Assembly: GCF_041956535.1 (NCBI RefSeq) | Contig: NW_027192192.1 | Span: 1,149,980-1,213,979 of the forward strand | Source of the DNA: Calcarisporiella thermophila CBS 279.70 | Lineage: Eukaryota; Calcarisporiellomycota | Direction of reading: 5' to 3' | Length of the DNA stretch: 64,000 nt | Shown here: one piece after another, positions 44,250-56,019 of the stretch | Layout: each line of letters starts with the position of its first letter | Numbering within the stretch: position 1 is the first letter of the stretch | Program-made: the position numbers and the translations under genes | The notes under the pieces: generated by a model | Databases searched by the model: none | What the model was told of the DNA's origin: nothing | The model's input: the letters and a program-made list of their open reading frames with translations, nothing else

Positions 44250-44595
44250 GTTGCTTTCCCGCTCTTTATTGCTATCAAAGAAATAAAGGGGAAATAAAAT
44301 ACACCTTCGGGGAGCGCGTAAAAAAAAATCTGGCGAAACGCGAACTTTTCAGTTGAACCCTTAATTTTTCGCGAATCTAAGCCACACTTTGATGGCGTTC
44401 ATGCTTCCATTTCGATCGCAGATGAGATCCTGTTGTTTTCGACCTTTAATTGGCGAGAACGATTTTGCCGTTTTCCTCTCCCCCCAAACTACAATCCACT
44501 CTTCCCCACAACTCTGCAAGCCTTTGCTATCCGAATCTTATTTCCTATTCCCTGTCAAAACTATCGCCATAACTCGAGCTTTTCCAACGCCAGTT
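44250..44595. promoter_or_regulatory. Divergent promoter region, CTF4 and SLM genes
   Basis: A 346-base interval between two start codons on opposite strands. An in-frame ATG at about 44392 upstream of the SLM start could extend that protein by some 68 residues, but that stretch is Phe/Pro/Ser-rich and unlike the family, so I read it as 5' UTR. It contains TTTTTCGCG, possibly an MCB-like cell-cycle element. Confidence 0.4.
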
Positions 44596-46459
44596 ATGAC
44601 CGAATCTGCCAAGAAATCAGTCGACCTTTCTCGCTCCATCTCGCTTGTGTCTCGCCGTACTGGCACCGGAGGGTCTAACTCTTCTGACGAGCATCCGCAC
44701 CCTGCTGAACTCCTCTACAACCGACTGGTTGCATGGAAGAGAGTGGTGAAGGACCTTATTTCGTATTTCAAGGAATATGCAGATGCTCTCGAAACTGCCG
44801 CTCGAGCATATAATAAGGCATCCGAAAAGATCGAAATCCCTTTCAAGGATGCCCATATGTTTATGGGAAAGGATGGTGTTCAGGATTTATTTGCGAGTGT
44901 TCGAAGTGCGACGAAAGATATCGTAGATAGGTACATCAAGTTTGCAAAGTATATTGAAGATACAATCATAAAGGATTTGACGAGATTGAAAGTAAGCTAT
45001 AAATCATCGATGGGGGCGTGGGAGTTGGCTAATCCTTGATTGTTTTTTTTTATCACAGGAAGAAGTTAAAAAGCATATCCAGCACATCCAAAAGGACAGC
45101 CTTTTATCGAACAACAATCTTCTCTCACTCCGTGAGGCTACGTAAGTATATAGGGTTTCTATTTCATCGCCAATTTTAAAGCCATCTAACTCGAATTGAT
45201 ACCGGCAGCAAACGGAAGATCCTTGAGCTTAGCCAAAGTATTGCTCTCGCTGAGACTTCGCCCAAAGAGCTTAAGGATAAGCATGATCCTTTCCTTGTTA
45301 ATATCGGTAAGATATGCTCTATATGATTCCTTCGGTAGAAAACTGGTAACCAACCCCAACGACCCACATTATGTTTTAGGCATTCAACGTCTTCTAGAAA
45401 AGGAAACCAATGAGGAGAACAGTGTTCATAAAGCTCTCCTGCAAACGCAGGAGAAAATTTCGTCCTTCGACACCTATATTAATGAACGACTTCGGGACGT
45501 CGTTCAGGCATGGCACGAGCAAGTTACGGAAAATGCCGAGGGAATGAAGGCCTTGTCGTCTCGATCGGCTGCGGTCGCCAATGCTCTTCATCCTGAGAAA
45601 GAGTGGAAAGACTTCCTTGCTCGCCATCAAAGCCACCTGCTTGATCCAAGTGTGCCGTTCAAGAATGCGGAAGATGTGGCCTACTCACAGCGCGACCACC
45701 GACTTGTCGAGCCGGTGACGTCGGGCCGGCTTCAGCGAAAAGGGATGATGGGAAGGTGGTCGGACAGGTATTTTGTGCTGACTCCGTCTGGATTCTTGCA
45801 CGAGTATAAGTCCTCGGACATCCGCACCGAGGATCCGGAGAATTCGATTTATGTGCCTGGCTGCTCGCTTGGTAAGGGCTTACAAACCTGTGCAAGGGGT
45901 CACCGGAATGCCTAACGTGTTCCATGTAGGAGCCCACTCCCAGTCCAACCTGCCCGAGAACTCGTTCGAGCTAATCGAGGGCAAGAAGGCCGGGCTTTTA
46001 AGCCGCGAGCACAAGCACGTGTTGCGAGCGCCCGACCGGGAACATATGTTGAGCTGGTGGAGCAGTCTTCAGAATTTGGCTGAAGTTTCGATGGTTCCTC
46101 ACCGCCCCACGCAAGAAGCAACACCACCCCCTGCGGAACCCGCCGCCGCGGCCGCTGCGACTTCGACTCCCCCTGCCACCGAGAAGCCAAAGGAAGCTGA
46201 CGCGGCGGCTGCCGAAAAAGCTCCAACCACGGAAGCGTCCAACGGTGGAGGGCAGCAGACCCCTCCCACGGCTGCGGGACAACAGCCTCCCACTGAAACT
46301 CCCCCCGCTGCAACCGACCAACAAAATCCAGGGGCTGCCGCGGCTGAGACTCACCCGGCATCCGACGGCCCGCAACCCAAATTTACCAAGGTTGAGGCAC
46401 CCCAGGCGGCTGAGAGTGAATCCGCGGGCGGACCAATTGTGGACGAAGAGAAGAAGTGA
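44596..46459 (+). CDS. Slm1/Slm2-like F-BAR and PH domain protein (TORC2 effector)
   Basis: Plasma-membrane protein that in yeast binds PI(4,5)P2 and recruits substrates to TORC2 under membrane stress. From ATG 44596 (MTESAKKSVDLSRSISLVSR), the F-BAR-like helical region runs through YNRLVAWKRVVKDLISYFKE, AARAYNKASEKIEI and IDRYIKFAKYIEDT-like helices. Exons EEVKKHIQHIQKDS and SKRKILELSQSIA follow, then a long exon with EKETNEENSVHKALLQTQEK and the PH domain (GRLQRKGMMGRWSDRYFVL, HEYKSSD, and APDREHMLSWWSSLQ after an intron at 45872-45930). The C-terminal 120 residues are Ala/Pro/Thr-rich and disordered, ending VDEEKK. Domain order fits Slm1/2 well. The GC-rich tail differs from the body and may evolve quickly. 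Confidence 0.88.
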
Positions 46460-46569
46460 GGAGGGGCCGCTCCCTCTTCTTCCAGCTTACACTCTCCAGC
46501 TCGACCCTAATCTTTAATTCCTCTGCTTGCCTATGTGTAATAATAATAATATTTTAATTAAGCAAGTGC

Positions 46570-46869
46570 TTATGCGAGTGGCAATGATTTAGTTTTCTGT
46601 GGAATAAAAAAGGCTTTTTGGTGCGACGACGCGAAGATCATAGGAGAATTCTTTTTTTGATGCTTGCGTTGCACACTGTGTTTATCTTTAGGGGGGGAAT
46701 TTCTAAAGTCACCAAATTGGCGAGGGACCGGCGGAAGGAGTTTGGATGGATAAATTTTCTCAGGGACAGGCTGTATATTGGGGGCCTTAGTAACCTCCTT
46801 TACCATTTGGGCCGGGATGGAGGCAGAGGCGGCTGAGCTCCAAAAAGCCGCCCTCGCCTTCGGAGCCAT
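46570..46869 (-). CDS. Small basic orphan protein
   Basis: Open frame of 99 codons from an ATG in a good context (catccATGgct). The product starts MAPKARAAFWSSAASASIPA and continues VPEKIYPSKLLPPVPRQFGD, ending KTKSLPLA. It is basic, Pro/Ser/Ala-rich and could carry an N-terminal mitochondrial targeting helix. I recognise no domain. It converges on the SLM gene and is divergent from the G-alpha gene, which leaves room for a real gene. It could also be a fortuitous frame. Confidence 0.4.
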   Translation of the reverse strand: MAPKARAAFWSSAASASIPAQMVKEVTKAPNIQPVPEKIYPSKLLPPVPRQFGDFRNSPPKDKHSVQRKHQKKNSPMIFASSHQKAFFIPQKTKSLPLA

Positions 46870-47334
46870 GGATGTTGAGTTGGATTTTATTTCTTATTTT
46901 CCCCTCTGCTGAAAGAGAACGGGTTGAAACCTCTTTTTGGCTCGCCGCTCCCATTTCCATCCACATCATCCCTCTTCCCCCACTCCATCCCGCCAGATCT
47001 TCTCCATCATTGCATTCTGCGCATTTCTGGATCCTGCCTTTCTCTTCCCATACCATCTGGATCACTTCCACTCGTCTCACTCTTCTATCCCACCCCCTCT
47101 CATTGCATTACATCGAAGTCGACAGTAGATGCATCCCCCCCATTAACTGACTCACTGGTCCATCGGGAAAAGAAAAAAAAACCATCGCTTCTTCGTTTCT
47201 CTTTACAAATATAAAGGCCATCTTTTGCCTCCGCCCGATCTAACGGAATTAAATTGTCAAGATTACGAATTCATCGGGTACATTCATTGCTTGATCTGGG
47301 TAACACGTGAATCCTTGTCTGAATATGGGGCTGT
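46870..47334. promoter_or_regulatory. Pyrimidine-rich upstream region of the G-alpha gene
   Basis: About 300 bases are strongly C/T-rich on the + strand (46950-47150), a common leader/promoter composition in fungi for well expressed genes. Frames here are low-complexity and not credible. An AAAAATATAAAG-like element (about 47206-47216) might serve as a TATA box. Confidence 0.4.
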
Positions 47335-48690
47335 GTTTATCGGCGGAGGAGCGGTTCGAGCGTGAGAAGAGTCTTGCCATCGATAAGCAGTTGGAAGAGG
47401 ATAGTCGACGGACGCTACGAGAATCTAAGATTTTACTCCTTGGTAAGCGAATCCTTTGAATTTTGTAAAAATCCATGTTTATCCGCTCATTGTGATCTCC
47501 TTTAACCTTAGGGAGCGGCGAATCGGGCAAATCAACCATCGTCAAGCAAATGAAAATTATCCATCAAAATGGGTATACCCAAGCTGAACTTGAATGGTGG
47601 CGGACAACGGTATATAAAAATGTGCTCGAATCTATTCAGTCAATAGTGCGGGCCATGCGCAAACAGGGCGTGGGATTTGATCGACCTGAAAACAACAAAC
47701 ACGCAACCTTTGTTCTAGATTATGAAGTGTCCTTAGAGCCACAGTTTCGATTATCCTCACCATTCGTGGAGTCGGTTGAATCTCTCTGGCTCGACAGAGC
47801 TCTCCTAAAGTTTTTAGATTTATATGCTGGCGAGTTTTATTTGATGGATTCCGCACCATAGTGAGTGGCAGAAATTTGGGGCATTGTTTCCCTCTCCGTC
47901 CTTACCCTTGCTCAACCCTTCTTGTGCTTTTTCTCGCTAGCTTCTTTGATGAGATCAGAAGGATCGGTACGTCCTCCTATCTTCCAACGCAGAACGACGT
48001 CCTCCGAGCTCGACTCAAGTCCACCGGCATTTCCGAGACTAGATTTACAATGGGGCAGCTAAGTATTCACCTCTTTGATGTGGGCGGACAGCGCTCTGAA
48101 CGAAAAAAGTGGATCCACTGCTTCGAGGCTGTAACCTCAATCATCTTCTGTGTCGCACTCTCAGAATACGACCAGGTAAATTTTCCTCTAAACACCTCTC
48201 TTCCTCCTCTAACGGAGCAGCGCTGACTTTTTCCTCATTTTGAATCCAGCAATTGCTTGAAGAGAGTGGGCAGAACCGAATGATAGAGAGCCTGGTGCTC
48301 TTTGAATCGGTGATCAACAGTCGATGGTTCTTACGAACAAGCATCATCCTGTTTTTGAACAAATTCGATTTATTTAAGCGGAAACTACCTAGAGTGTCTT
48401 TATCTAGATGTTTTCCCGAATACCAAGGTAAGTGTCCTCCTCTCCTCTACACTCGTAACGGTTCACGCAAATGCTGACCCGACCCTACCCTTATCTTTTT
48501 CGCAGGCGGTCCTGACGTGACTAAAGCAGTCAAGTATATCGCTTGGAGATTCACCCTCCCAAATCGTGGCAAACTGCACATATACCCGCATCTGACAACG
48601 GCTACGGATACCGCAAATGTGAGGCTCGTATTTGCAGCGGTTAAGGAGACGCTACTTCAAAATGCCCTTAAAGACTCGGGAATTCTATGA
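47335..48690 (+). CDS. Heterotrimeric G-protein alpha subunit
   Basis: GTP-binding signal transducer below seven-helix receptors. Five exons: 47335-47442, 47512-47860, 47941-48175, 48250-48427 and 48506-48690, about 350 residues. MGLCLS offers Gly2 for myristoylation and Cys4 for palmitoylation. G1 is GSGESGKST, the switch I block reads RARLKSTGI, switch [14 protein letters not shown], and G4 LNKFDLF. The G5-like TATDT is followed by the C-terminal helix [19 protein letters not shown]. The catalytic Arg and Gln are in place. Two positions are unusual: Ser in RLKST where RVKTT is typical, and Ser at position -4 of the C-terminus, so a pertussis-toxin acceptor Cys is absent. Whether it is a Gpa1, Gpa2 or Gpa3 type cannot be decided by eye. 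Confidence 0.93.
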
Positions 48691-49543
48691 TCTCCCTCTT
48701 CATCTTCCCCACACCCCCTCCCCCCCCACCACCACCACCTTTTTTATTCATTTTTCTGCAAGCTAAAACTGTTATTTTACCCAGCTCATCCAAAGTAATC
48801 TATGTTTATTTTTACTTTCCATTAGGTTGGGAGCCACTCCCTGCGATTTTCTTCCTATATTAATTTGTGAGATTGCTTCCTGTCCTCTCTTGTGTTTTTG
48901 TTGTTGTTCTTTTATGTTGCATTTATTTTATTTTCCCAAAAATTTTATCACCATCTTCCTACAAAAGGGATTTCATGCGGTGATACAAACCCGCAAATGT
49001 ACGAGTTGGTTTTTCAGAAAAGAAATTTGGTGACGTTGCTCAAAAAAAAAATGAGCGAAGTTTTTTATTTTTGCTGCTGCTCTTTTTTACTTTTGAATCT
49101 TTTTCATTCTTCATCCTCTATAGCACGCCCATTCCTTTTTCTTTTCTTTTATTTATTAACTAATTACAAACCAAAAGAGAGTCACTCTTCTCTTTTTTTG
49201 TGTATTTTTTCCCGCCTCTTCTACTCTTCAATTCTTGTGCATTGCAATTCTAGCTTTTTTATCTTACGAGGGACTATGGACCCCTCCTAATTGATTTGCC
49301 TTTTATCGCCACTCTATGTTTTTTTATTGCCTCTACCTCGGGCGTAGTTTATGATTGCATCTCCTCTTCTGCGTTTTATATTGTCTTCTATTTTTCCATT
49401 CACTTTTTTCCTCCTCAACTTCGTCTTTTTACCTCCTAATAATTAATATTCTCCTCATCCCCCCATTTTTGTACTTCTTTTATTGCTTGGAGGAACGCGA
49501 TTGTCTTCTCCGTGAAAGAAACGCAGCTTCAAAAACTTGATTA
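48691..49543. other. T-rich intergenic region
   Basis: Downstream of the G-alpha gene and upstream of the RasGAP gene. It is strongly T-rich on the + strand with a short C/A tract at 48715-48745. Open frames are Phe/Leu/Ser-rich by composition only. I see nothing functional beyond a probable pyrimidine-rich promoter. Confidence 0.5.
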
Positions 49544-52464
49544 ATGAACTTCGGCTTAACCCGCGCAAAAACCACAGCAATGGAGCCTCCTCCAATCCCT
49601 ACCTCTCCGAGCACCCGTCCCCTGGCTGGCCGGCGATCGACGGGCCTCAGTCGCATGTCAAACCGATATTCAGTGAATGCGCTGTATTCGATGGCGGCAG
49701 AACGTGATGTTGAAGTGGAAGATGATCTCGCAAGGGCGCAAAAACGCTTGCGCGAGCTGAAATCGAAGATCTCGTCGCAATCAAAAAAGAATTTCGTTCT
49801 GGAGCGAGATGTCAGGTATTTGGATTCGCGCATTGCTCTGCTGATTCAAAATCGAATGGCATTGGATGAGGTAATGCTCCCATCATAGTTGAATGGAATG
49901 CTCCTTAGCAATTCAGGATATTAACCTCTCTATCTTCTTGCCTTCCCGCTGACTTTTTTTTTTGGTTAATAGCAAAACGCTGTTTCTGAGCATCTAGATG
50001 ACACCGAGGCGGAGGACGATAGTTACTTCCCAGATGATAAACGATTGCAACAATTCAGCAATTTCTTCTTTATGCTACAAACTGAACCGCGTCATATTGC
50101 AACCCTCTGCCGGCTAGTCAGCTTAGCGGAAATTGACACTCTGATGCAAACGGTGATGTTCACCCTCTATGGAAACCAATACGAGTCGCGAGAAGAGAAT
50201 TTGCTACTCACCATGTTCCAGGTATGTAGATTCCTCATGCTAAAATTTTCTATTCTGCTTGCCATTTTGCTGAATTGCTTTGCTCTTAGTCGGTTTTGGC
50301 CGCGCAGTTTGAAACTGCCACTGAATTCGGCTCGTTGCTGCGAGCTAACACGCCTGTATCGCGCATGATGACAACCTATACTCGGCGCGGCCCTGGACAA
50401 GCTTACCTCCGGAATGCGCTTGCTGATCGCATAAATAAGCTGATTGAGCATAAGGATCTGAATTTGGAGATAAATCCCCTCAAGGTATAGTTTGCAATCT
50501 GGAATGTCTATTTGCGCCTCCTTATCATTTTGAAATGGGTTCCTGCTTTAATTAGGTGTATGAACAAATGATCAACCAAATCGAAGAGGACACTGGCACT
50601 CTTCCACCAGAGCTTCCCCGCAGTGTGCCCGCTGAGGTTGCTGCCGCTAACGCCGATGTCCAGTCCATCATTGCTCCGCGTGTGAAAATGCTTATGGAGA
50701 TAGCCGACACATTCCTGAATGACATCCTTGCGTCCACTGACGTAATCCCCTACGGAATTCGATGGATCTGTAAGCAGATCCGCTCATTGACAAAGCGCAA
50801 GTACCCTCAGGCCAGCGATTATGCAATCTGCTCGTTAATTGGCGGCTTCTTCTTCCTCCGCTTCATCAACCCTGCAATTGTAACGCCCCAAGCGTACATG
50901 CTAATTGATGCAACTCCTACAACCCACCCGCGAAGGACCCTCACTCTGGTATGTGATTTGGACTATTATATTGTAAAAACACGACGATGGCTGATCCTCT
51001 CCCCTCTCCTCTCTTCATTGTTATATGATTTAGATCGCCAAGCTCCTTCAAAACCTCGCAAACAAGCCGTCTTATGCCAAAGAAGCCTACATGTTCGCAC
51101 TCAACCCTTTCGTTGAAAATAATAAAGCTCGCATCAACAAGTTTTTGAACGGGCTGTGCGAGGTTGGCGACTTTTACGAGACCCTCGAACTCGACCAATA
51201 CATTGCACTATCCAAGAAGGATCTCAATATCAACATCACCCTCAATGAGATGTACAACACCCATGCCTTAGTACATCAGCACCTCGACGAGCTTGCTCCC
51301 TCCGACAAGCATAACCTGCGCCTGTTGATGAATGAAATGGGCCCGCCTCAAGCTCAGGTCCCACGACGTCATAACAAGACTATTGAGTTGCCGTTGTTTA
51401 GTCGATGGGAGACACCCATCCAAGGTAATTAACCCATTCCCCGCTGCTCGCTCATATTTTCGACTAATTCAATTCCAATATTTTTTTTTTATTCTGCCGC
51501 TTAGACTTGACAACGGCGCTTATGTCCGAGAGCAACATCACTCAAAACGACATTCTCTACATGGAAACCAAAGCTATCTTCGTTCAATTGATTCGATTGA
51601 TGCCGCAGTTTGCTCAGCGTTCTCCGATGGACCTACAGTTGATTGCAGAAACGGCGGCGACCTCTTCCAAGGACTCGACTCTTGTACGCAAGGGGATCAA
51701 GGTAAAGGAAATGCTGCGCGAATTGGAAGAAGTGGGCATCGTCGAGCGCCGTGATGGCTATGGGCTTTTGGTGGACGAAATTGCACAAGAGCTGGCACAT
51801 TTGGGCAACATGCGTGAAAAAGCCCAGGCGGAGATTGGAAGCTTGGAGTCTGTGTACAAGACCATTTGTGACCACAACGAATACTTGCGTAGCCAGCTGG
51901 ATACATACAAGTCGTATCTCCAGAACGTCCGGATGCAGTCTGGTGGGGATGTGAACAGCGGGGTTGGGGTGATCAGCGTTGGGAAAAAGCAGAAGCCGGT
52001 GAAGCAGAAGAACCAGGTGCTAGGGCCATACAAATTTACGCATCAACAGTTGGAAAAGGATGGCATCATCGGCGAGAGCAATATCCCCGAGAACCGGTAC
52101 GCCTTACCGTTTTTTGAAGCTTACCAGGAGGAATGGCACATGCTGATTGCTCACTCTCTTTACTATAGGCGAACAAATATCTATTTTGCCATCACGTCTC
52201 CCCTTCCTGGAACCTTTATCATCGGACTGCATTACAAGAGTCGTGACAAGCCGATTCTGGAACTGGATCTCAAACTGGACGATCTTTTGGAAAAGGTATG
52301 ACATCTCCCTGTTGAATGCATCCCTGAGTTGGGCCTCTAACCGTGTTGAACGCTCCCATTAGCAACAAGATCATGTTGAGCAACTCGATCTCGAGTATGT
52401 ACAGTTAAATGTGACAAAACTTCTCCAACTCCTCAACAAGACCTTTATTCGCAAACACAGGTGA
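49544..52464 (+). CDS. Ras GTPase-activating protein, fungal Gap1/Sar1 (IQGAP-related) type
   Basis: Turns off Ras by stimulating GTP hydrolysis. About eight exons from ATG 49544 to TGA 52462-52464 give some 800 residues. The N-terminus is Pro-rich, followed by a coiled coil ([20 protein letters not shown]). The RasGAP domain includes [40 protein letters not shown] (candidate arginine finger in LLRANT), [20 protein letters not shown] and the signature [14 protein letters not shown]. The C-terminal third carries the RasGAP-C/IQGAP-C region ([48 protein letters not shown]). There is no calponin-homology or IQ region, so it is the short Gap1/Sar1 type and not a full IQGAP. The intron at 52099-52168 is needed to join ENR to [11 protein letters not shown]. 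Confidence 0.9.
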
Positions 52465-52993
52465 ACGGTTGGCTCTATTATGTTCAACTTTTTTTTTTGT
52501 TTTTTCTATATGCGTGAGTTTTTGTGTAGAGTCGGCATTTTATTATAAATATATATATATTTTTATTATTATTTTATTATTATTTTTTTCTCTTTAGGGT
52601 TATTTTTGTATAACTTCCGCTCTTTGTTTAAAAAATTATATATATTTCTTTATCTTTGGCTAATGCATACAATTATTATGATGTGTTTACTTTTTTTCTC
52701 TTGGTTTTTCTTTTTTCTCTCTCTCTCTTTTTATAAGTTAATTTTATTATAATAATTAAATTAAGGATAAACAGATTTTGCACATAATCCTGTATTAGAT
52801 CCAAGCAATGCAAATGATGAGCGAGAGATAAACGTGGGAGATAACAATGGGGAATGAGGAGCCCGGTAACATCAAAAAGGCCGGCTAAGCGTTCTAGAGG
52901 AGCAAACTATCATATCCATACCTAAAGCAAATGGTTTTATTAATTAGTGAAACGAACCACACTCTTGGGCTTGGGGGTCGAATGATGGCATTC
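52465..52993. other. AT-rich intergenic region between convergent genes
   Basis: Contains TTATTATTA and TATATA tracts at 52540-52640 and no credible gene. It should hold the 3' UTRs of the RasGAP and membrane-protein genes. Confidence 0.5.
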
Positions 52994-54006
52994 TTACGCA
53001 ATGATCCCTTCCATGTAGCAGGCGAGCACCAGCCCTGCGCCTATTTGCGAGACGGGGCTGTCGAACCGAGTGAAGAATGCAAGAGTGTAAAAGATTTGCC
53101 AGTGATGAAGGTGGATGCCAACTGATGGGTGCTGGCTTTCAAACACAAGAGCCTCACCTCCGCCTTGCGATTGCGCTTGCTCGCTAGCATCAGCTTGTGC
53201 TTGGGATTGGGGCGATCCCGCATTATCCTGAGCTTTCGAGTCCTTTTGTAGCCAACGCCGGTTCCTCAGCATGTGCCAACGCCGACGAAACGGCCCGCTT
53301 ATGCCCACCGTATTCTGCTCTATCTTGGCCAGAATAGCCCCCACGAAGATTACAGCAGGGACAGCGAGTGCGGCCACATAGAGCCCTAGGAATAACCCCC
53401 CACCCTCAGTCCAAGCCAGATAGATGTGGAAGGCAGCAAAAGCAAGTACAATTCCAAGGGCGGTCAAAAAGAGAATCCACATAGGAGTGCTCCAGGTTCG
53501 GAAGGTCGGTAGAGAAGTTTTGGTGAAGGACACCTGCGAGATCAAAAAATACCCCAGGACCATCAGGTAAAAGACCACAAACGTCACCCAGCTACCAGGG
53601 GGAAGTATGGAGATATAGATTTAGGCCAATGGTTGAAAAATGGTTCAGGAAAACGAAGATATCCTTGCTAACCTCTGGGCAAAGGTGTAGTTGCCAAACA
53701 CAAAGACTACCAACCCATACATTAACGCCTTTCTCACATCTAAGGGAAAAAAAAAAGAAAGAATTTGAACGCAAATCTACCATTACATCTCTATAATTCA
53801 GAAAAAGGCTCCCTACCCTCAAAATGTCGAGAAGGGCTTTTGTTCGCCCGCTCCCAATCGAAATAGCACGCGAGCGACCAGAAGAGAGGATAAGGGAGAA
53901 GCACTGTTAGGCAAATGAAGAGAATGAATGGAATGAAATCAAATGAAGCAAGCCATGGCTGAGAAGCAAAAGGACAAGTAGGAGGGGAGAACTCCACTGG
54001 AGCCAT
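52994..54006 (-). CDS. Multi-pass membrane protein with HxHH motif, function unknown
   Basis: Three or more exons; it starts MAPVEFSPPTCPFASQPWLA at 54006. About seven hydrophobic segments are visible, among them FIPFILFICLTVLLPYPLFW, ALMYGLVVFVFGNYTF, FVVFYLMVLGYFLIS, WILFLTALGIVLAFAAF and GLYVAALAVPAVIFVGAIL. A hydrophilic Gln/Ala-rich loop of about 60 residues follows. Near the end VGIHLHHWQIFYTLAFFTRF leads into IGAGLVLACYMEGIIA. A His-His-aromatic motif at the start of the last membrane segments is common in an uncharacterised group of large fungal membrane proteins. The protein stops at 52994 unless a 34-base intron (GTAAGA...CCAAG) is removed, which would add about 20 residues. Confidence 0.65.
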
Positions 54007-54216
54007 GATTTGCAAATTGAAGGTGTGGAACTGGCTAGAGCTTTATAGTCTGAAGCCCACTGAACTAAAGATAATTTCTTTAATTAATTTTGGGTTGTCG
54101 CACATGAGATCATTGGCAAGTGGCTTAGATTGTAAACAAGAGAGTCACTTCATCCAAAATGACTTGTTGGATTGATCGTTTGCTAGGAATTCACCATTAA
54201 CTAAGTTCTGGACGCC

Positions 54217-54516
54217 ATGAAGAGCCGTGTGCTTCGTGACATCAATGCCCGCGCTACCGTAGCTTCAAATGAGCTGCTTCGCCAGGCTTATAGGCACATC
54301 ACACGCAATGAGACATTGCCAGCCCGAGTTAGATATCAAGCTCAACTTGCACTAAACAATTTCCCTCGCGCCGCTGCACCTTCTGCAATAAAGAATCGAT
54401 GCTTGGAAACGGGCAAGGGACGAGGTGTTCTCAGAGACTTTGGCCTGTGTCGATTCCAGTTTCGAGTTAAGGCACTCATGGGTGAAGTGCCTGGAGTGAG
54501 GAAAGCCTGTTGGTGA
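54217..54516 (+). CDS. MRP2: Mitochondrial small-subunit ribosomal protein uS14m
   Basis: Intronless 99-residue protein of the bacterial S14 type without zinc ligands. The S14 signature spans LPARVRYQAQLALNNFPRAA, IKNRCLETGKGRGVLRDFGL and CRFQFRVKALMGEVPGVRKA, ending CW. The order NRC.ETG..RGV.R.FGL.R and the terminal GV(R)KA(C/S)W are diagnostic. The length matches yeast Mrp2 (about 115) and bacterial S14 (about 100). It is divergent from the membrane-protein gene, 210 bases away, so the two share a promoter region. Confidence 0.95.
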   Translation: MKSRVLRDINARATVASNELLRQAYRHITRNETLPARVRYQAQLALNNFPRAAAPSAIKNRCLETGKGRGVLRDFGLCRFQFRVKALMGEVPGVRKACW

Positions 54517-55027
54517 TTTCAACTCTTGTTTTATTTGGCAATGCCTTTCCTTCTCCCTCCCGATATGATTCCTCTTATTCTGTAACATGTAATTGTGATT
54601 TTTTTTTGTTTTGGACGACTAAAATGAATTTAGATCATCTCAATCGCTTGCGAAAATAAATATTCCATCGAAAATTTACTAGCTATCTGTTCATTCTATA
54701 CTCTACTACATTGTTAACGGAGTAAGATAACTATACCCCAGGGTTACTTGGGAGTTTGGCAATATAATACTGTTTTTTTGAGATGTTGTATTAGATGCGT
54801 TAACAACGCAAGGGAAGTTCATTGAAATACCGGAACCTCAATAGAGCAATATCAAACCAGTGGGAAGGGAATTTAGTATACTATGTTACTTAATAAGTTT
54901 TTTTATAATTATGTTTGAACCATGTATGTGCATTCAACATAGGTGTATATAGATATAACGTGAAAAACACAGACAGAATTATCGCAGTAGGAAATAAAAA
55001 CGATAAAAAATAACACTTGCACCTAAA
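54517..55027. other. AT-rich intergenic region between convergent genes
   Basis: No open frame or RNA gene recognised between the ends of the uS14m and Y14 genes. Confidence 0.5.
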
Positions 55028-55859
55028 TCACCTTGGAACGGGACTAGCACTTCTCCTCCTTGACCCAAGTCTGTCTGAAATTCTATTAGTGTTTCCACGA
55101 TTTGACATGGAGTGAGGAGGTCGTACAAATGCAAAGTCGCATGCCAACTCGATATCCAACAGTTTTGTACCGTTGGTAGCGTCAATGGCGGATTTGGCTT
55201 CCTTGTAGGTTTCGTATTCGATCAGTGCGTATCCCTATTTAGAGTAGCAGAACACTCTCAATACAAGTTCAAAAGTTTTAAAGTAGCAATGGGCTTGATG
55301 CTAGTTCATTTCTGTACCTTGACGAATCCTGTGCGTCGATCAAGATTGAGATGCAAATTCTGAATCTGTCCATACTCTCCGAACTTATCCATCAGATCTT
55401 CCTCGGATGCTTCTTCGTGAACTCCCGTGACCAAGACAATCCATCCCTCAATTGCTATTGTTAAATTGAATACTAGTTAAGAATAGGCATTGCAATATAC
55501 ATTGTGTAAAAATGGAATAGTTACAGCGCTGAGCTCTCTCTTCGATTTTGTTATCTGTATCCATTGTATCGTATGTCTCAGAGCTTCGGACACCGTCTCG
55601 CCGAGCTATCAGTATTATCAAGTGCAACTTTTAGCCGCCATTAAGAGGTAAATGCTAGGAAATAATAGGAAAAGATCCAGGACATACATGAAGCTTGCTC
55701 AAATCCCCTTCCCCTACGAATTATACGGTTTTGATTTTCGACTCTCCCTGTTATAGGATTTTACAGGGTCAAATATGCTATTAAAATTAACGTGCAGGAT
55801 GTCTTGCAATTCCCTCTTTTACCTTCATCTACAGCCATATCTGTGTCACGATCCGCCAT
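55028..55859 (-). CDS. Exon-junction-complex protein Y14 (RBM8A)
   Basis: RNA-binding partner of Mago in the exon-junction complex, left on spliced mRNA. Small exons encode [20 protein letters not shown], then [20 protein letters not shown]. The RRM runs from [20 protein letters not shown] and [19 protein letters not shown] through [20 protein letters not shown] to [10 protein letters not shown]. The block GW..-[17 protein letters not shown]...HLNLDRRTG is the Y14 hallmark. It ends with an Arg/Ser tail ([15 protein letters not shown]). Yeast lacks this protein; intron-rich fungi keep it. It shares a 160-base divergent promoter with the YEATS gene. TGACGC and TGACGT half-sites at 55930-55947 are possible bZIP sites. 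Confidence 0.93.
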
Positions 55860-56019
55860 GGTTATTGGAATGGTTAGAATATATTCGATAATTTAATTTT
55901 TTTTCTATTACTTTTTTCAATCAACACTTTTGTGACGCGTATGTGACGTTGCCACAGGGTTTCATGGTGTAATCAAAATTCAGCTTTTGCATCTCTAAAA
56001 AATCAAAGTCGTTATAAAG

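Noticed and set aside
47443-47511. U12-type intron in the G-alpha gene (TCCTTTAACCTTAG near the acceptor)
   Set aside because: The donor is GTAAGC and lacks the ATATCCTT/GTATCCTT consensus, so it is more simply a normal intron.
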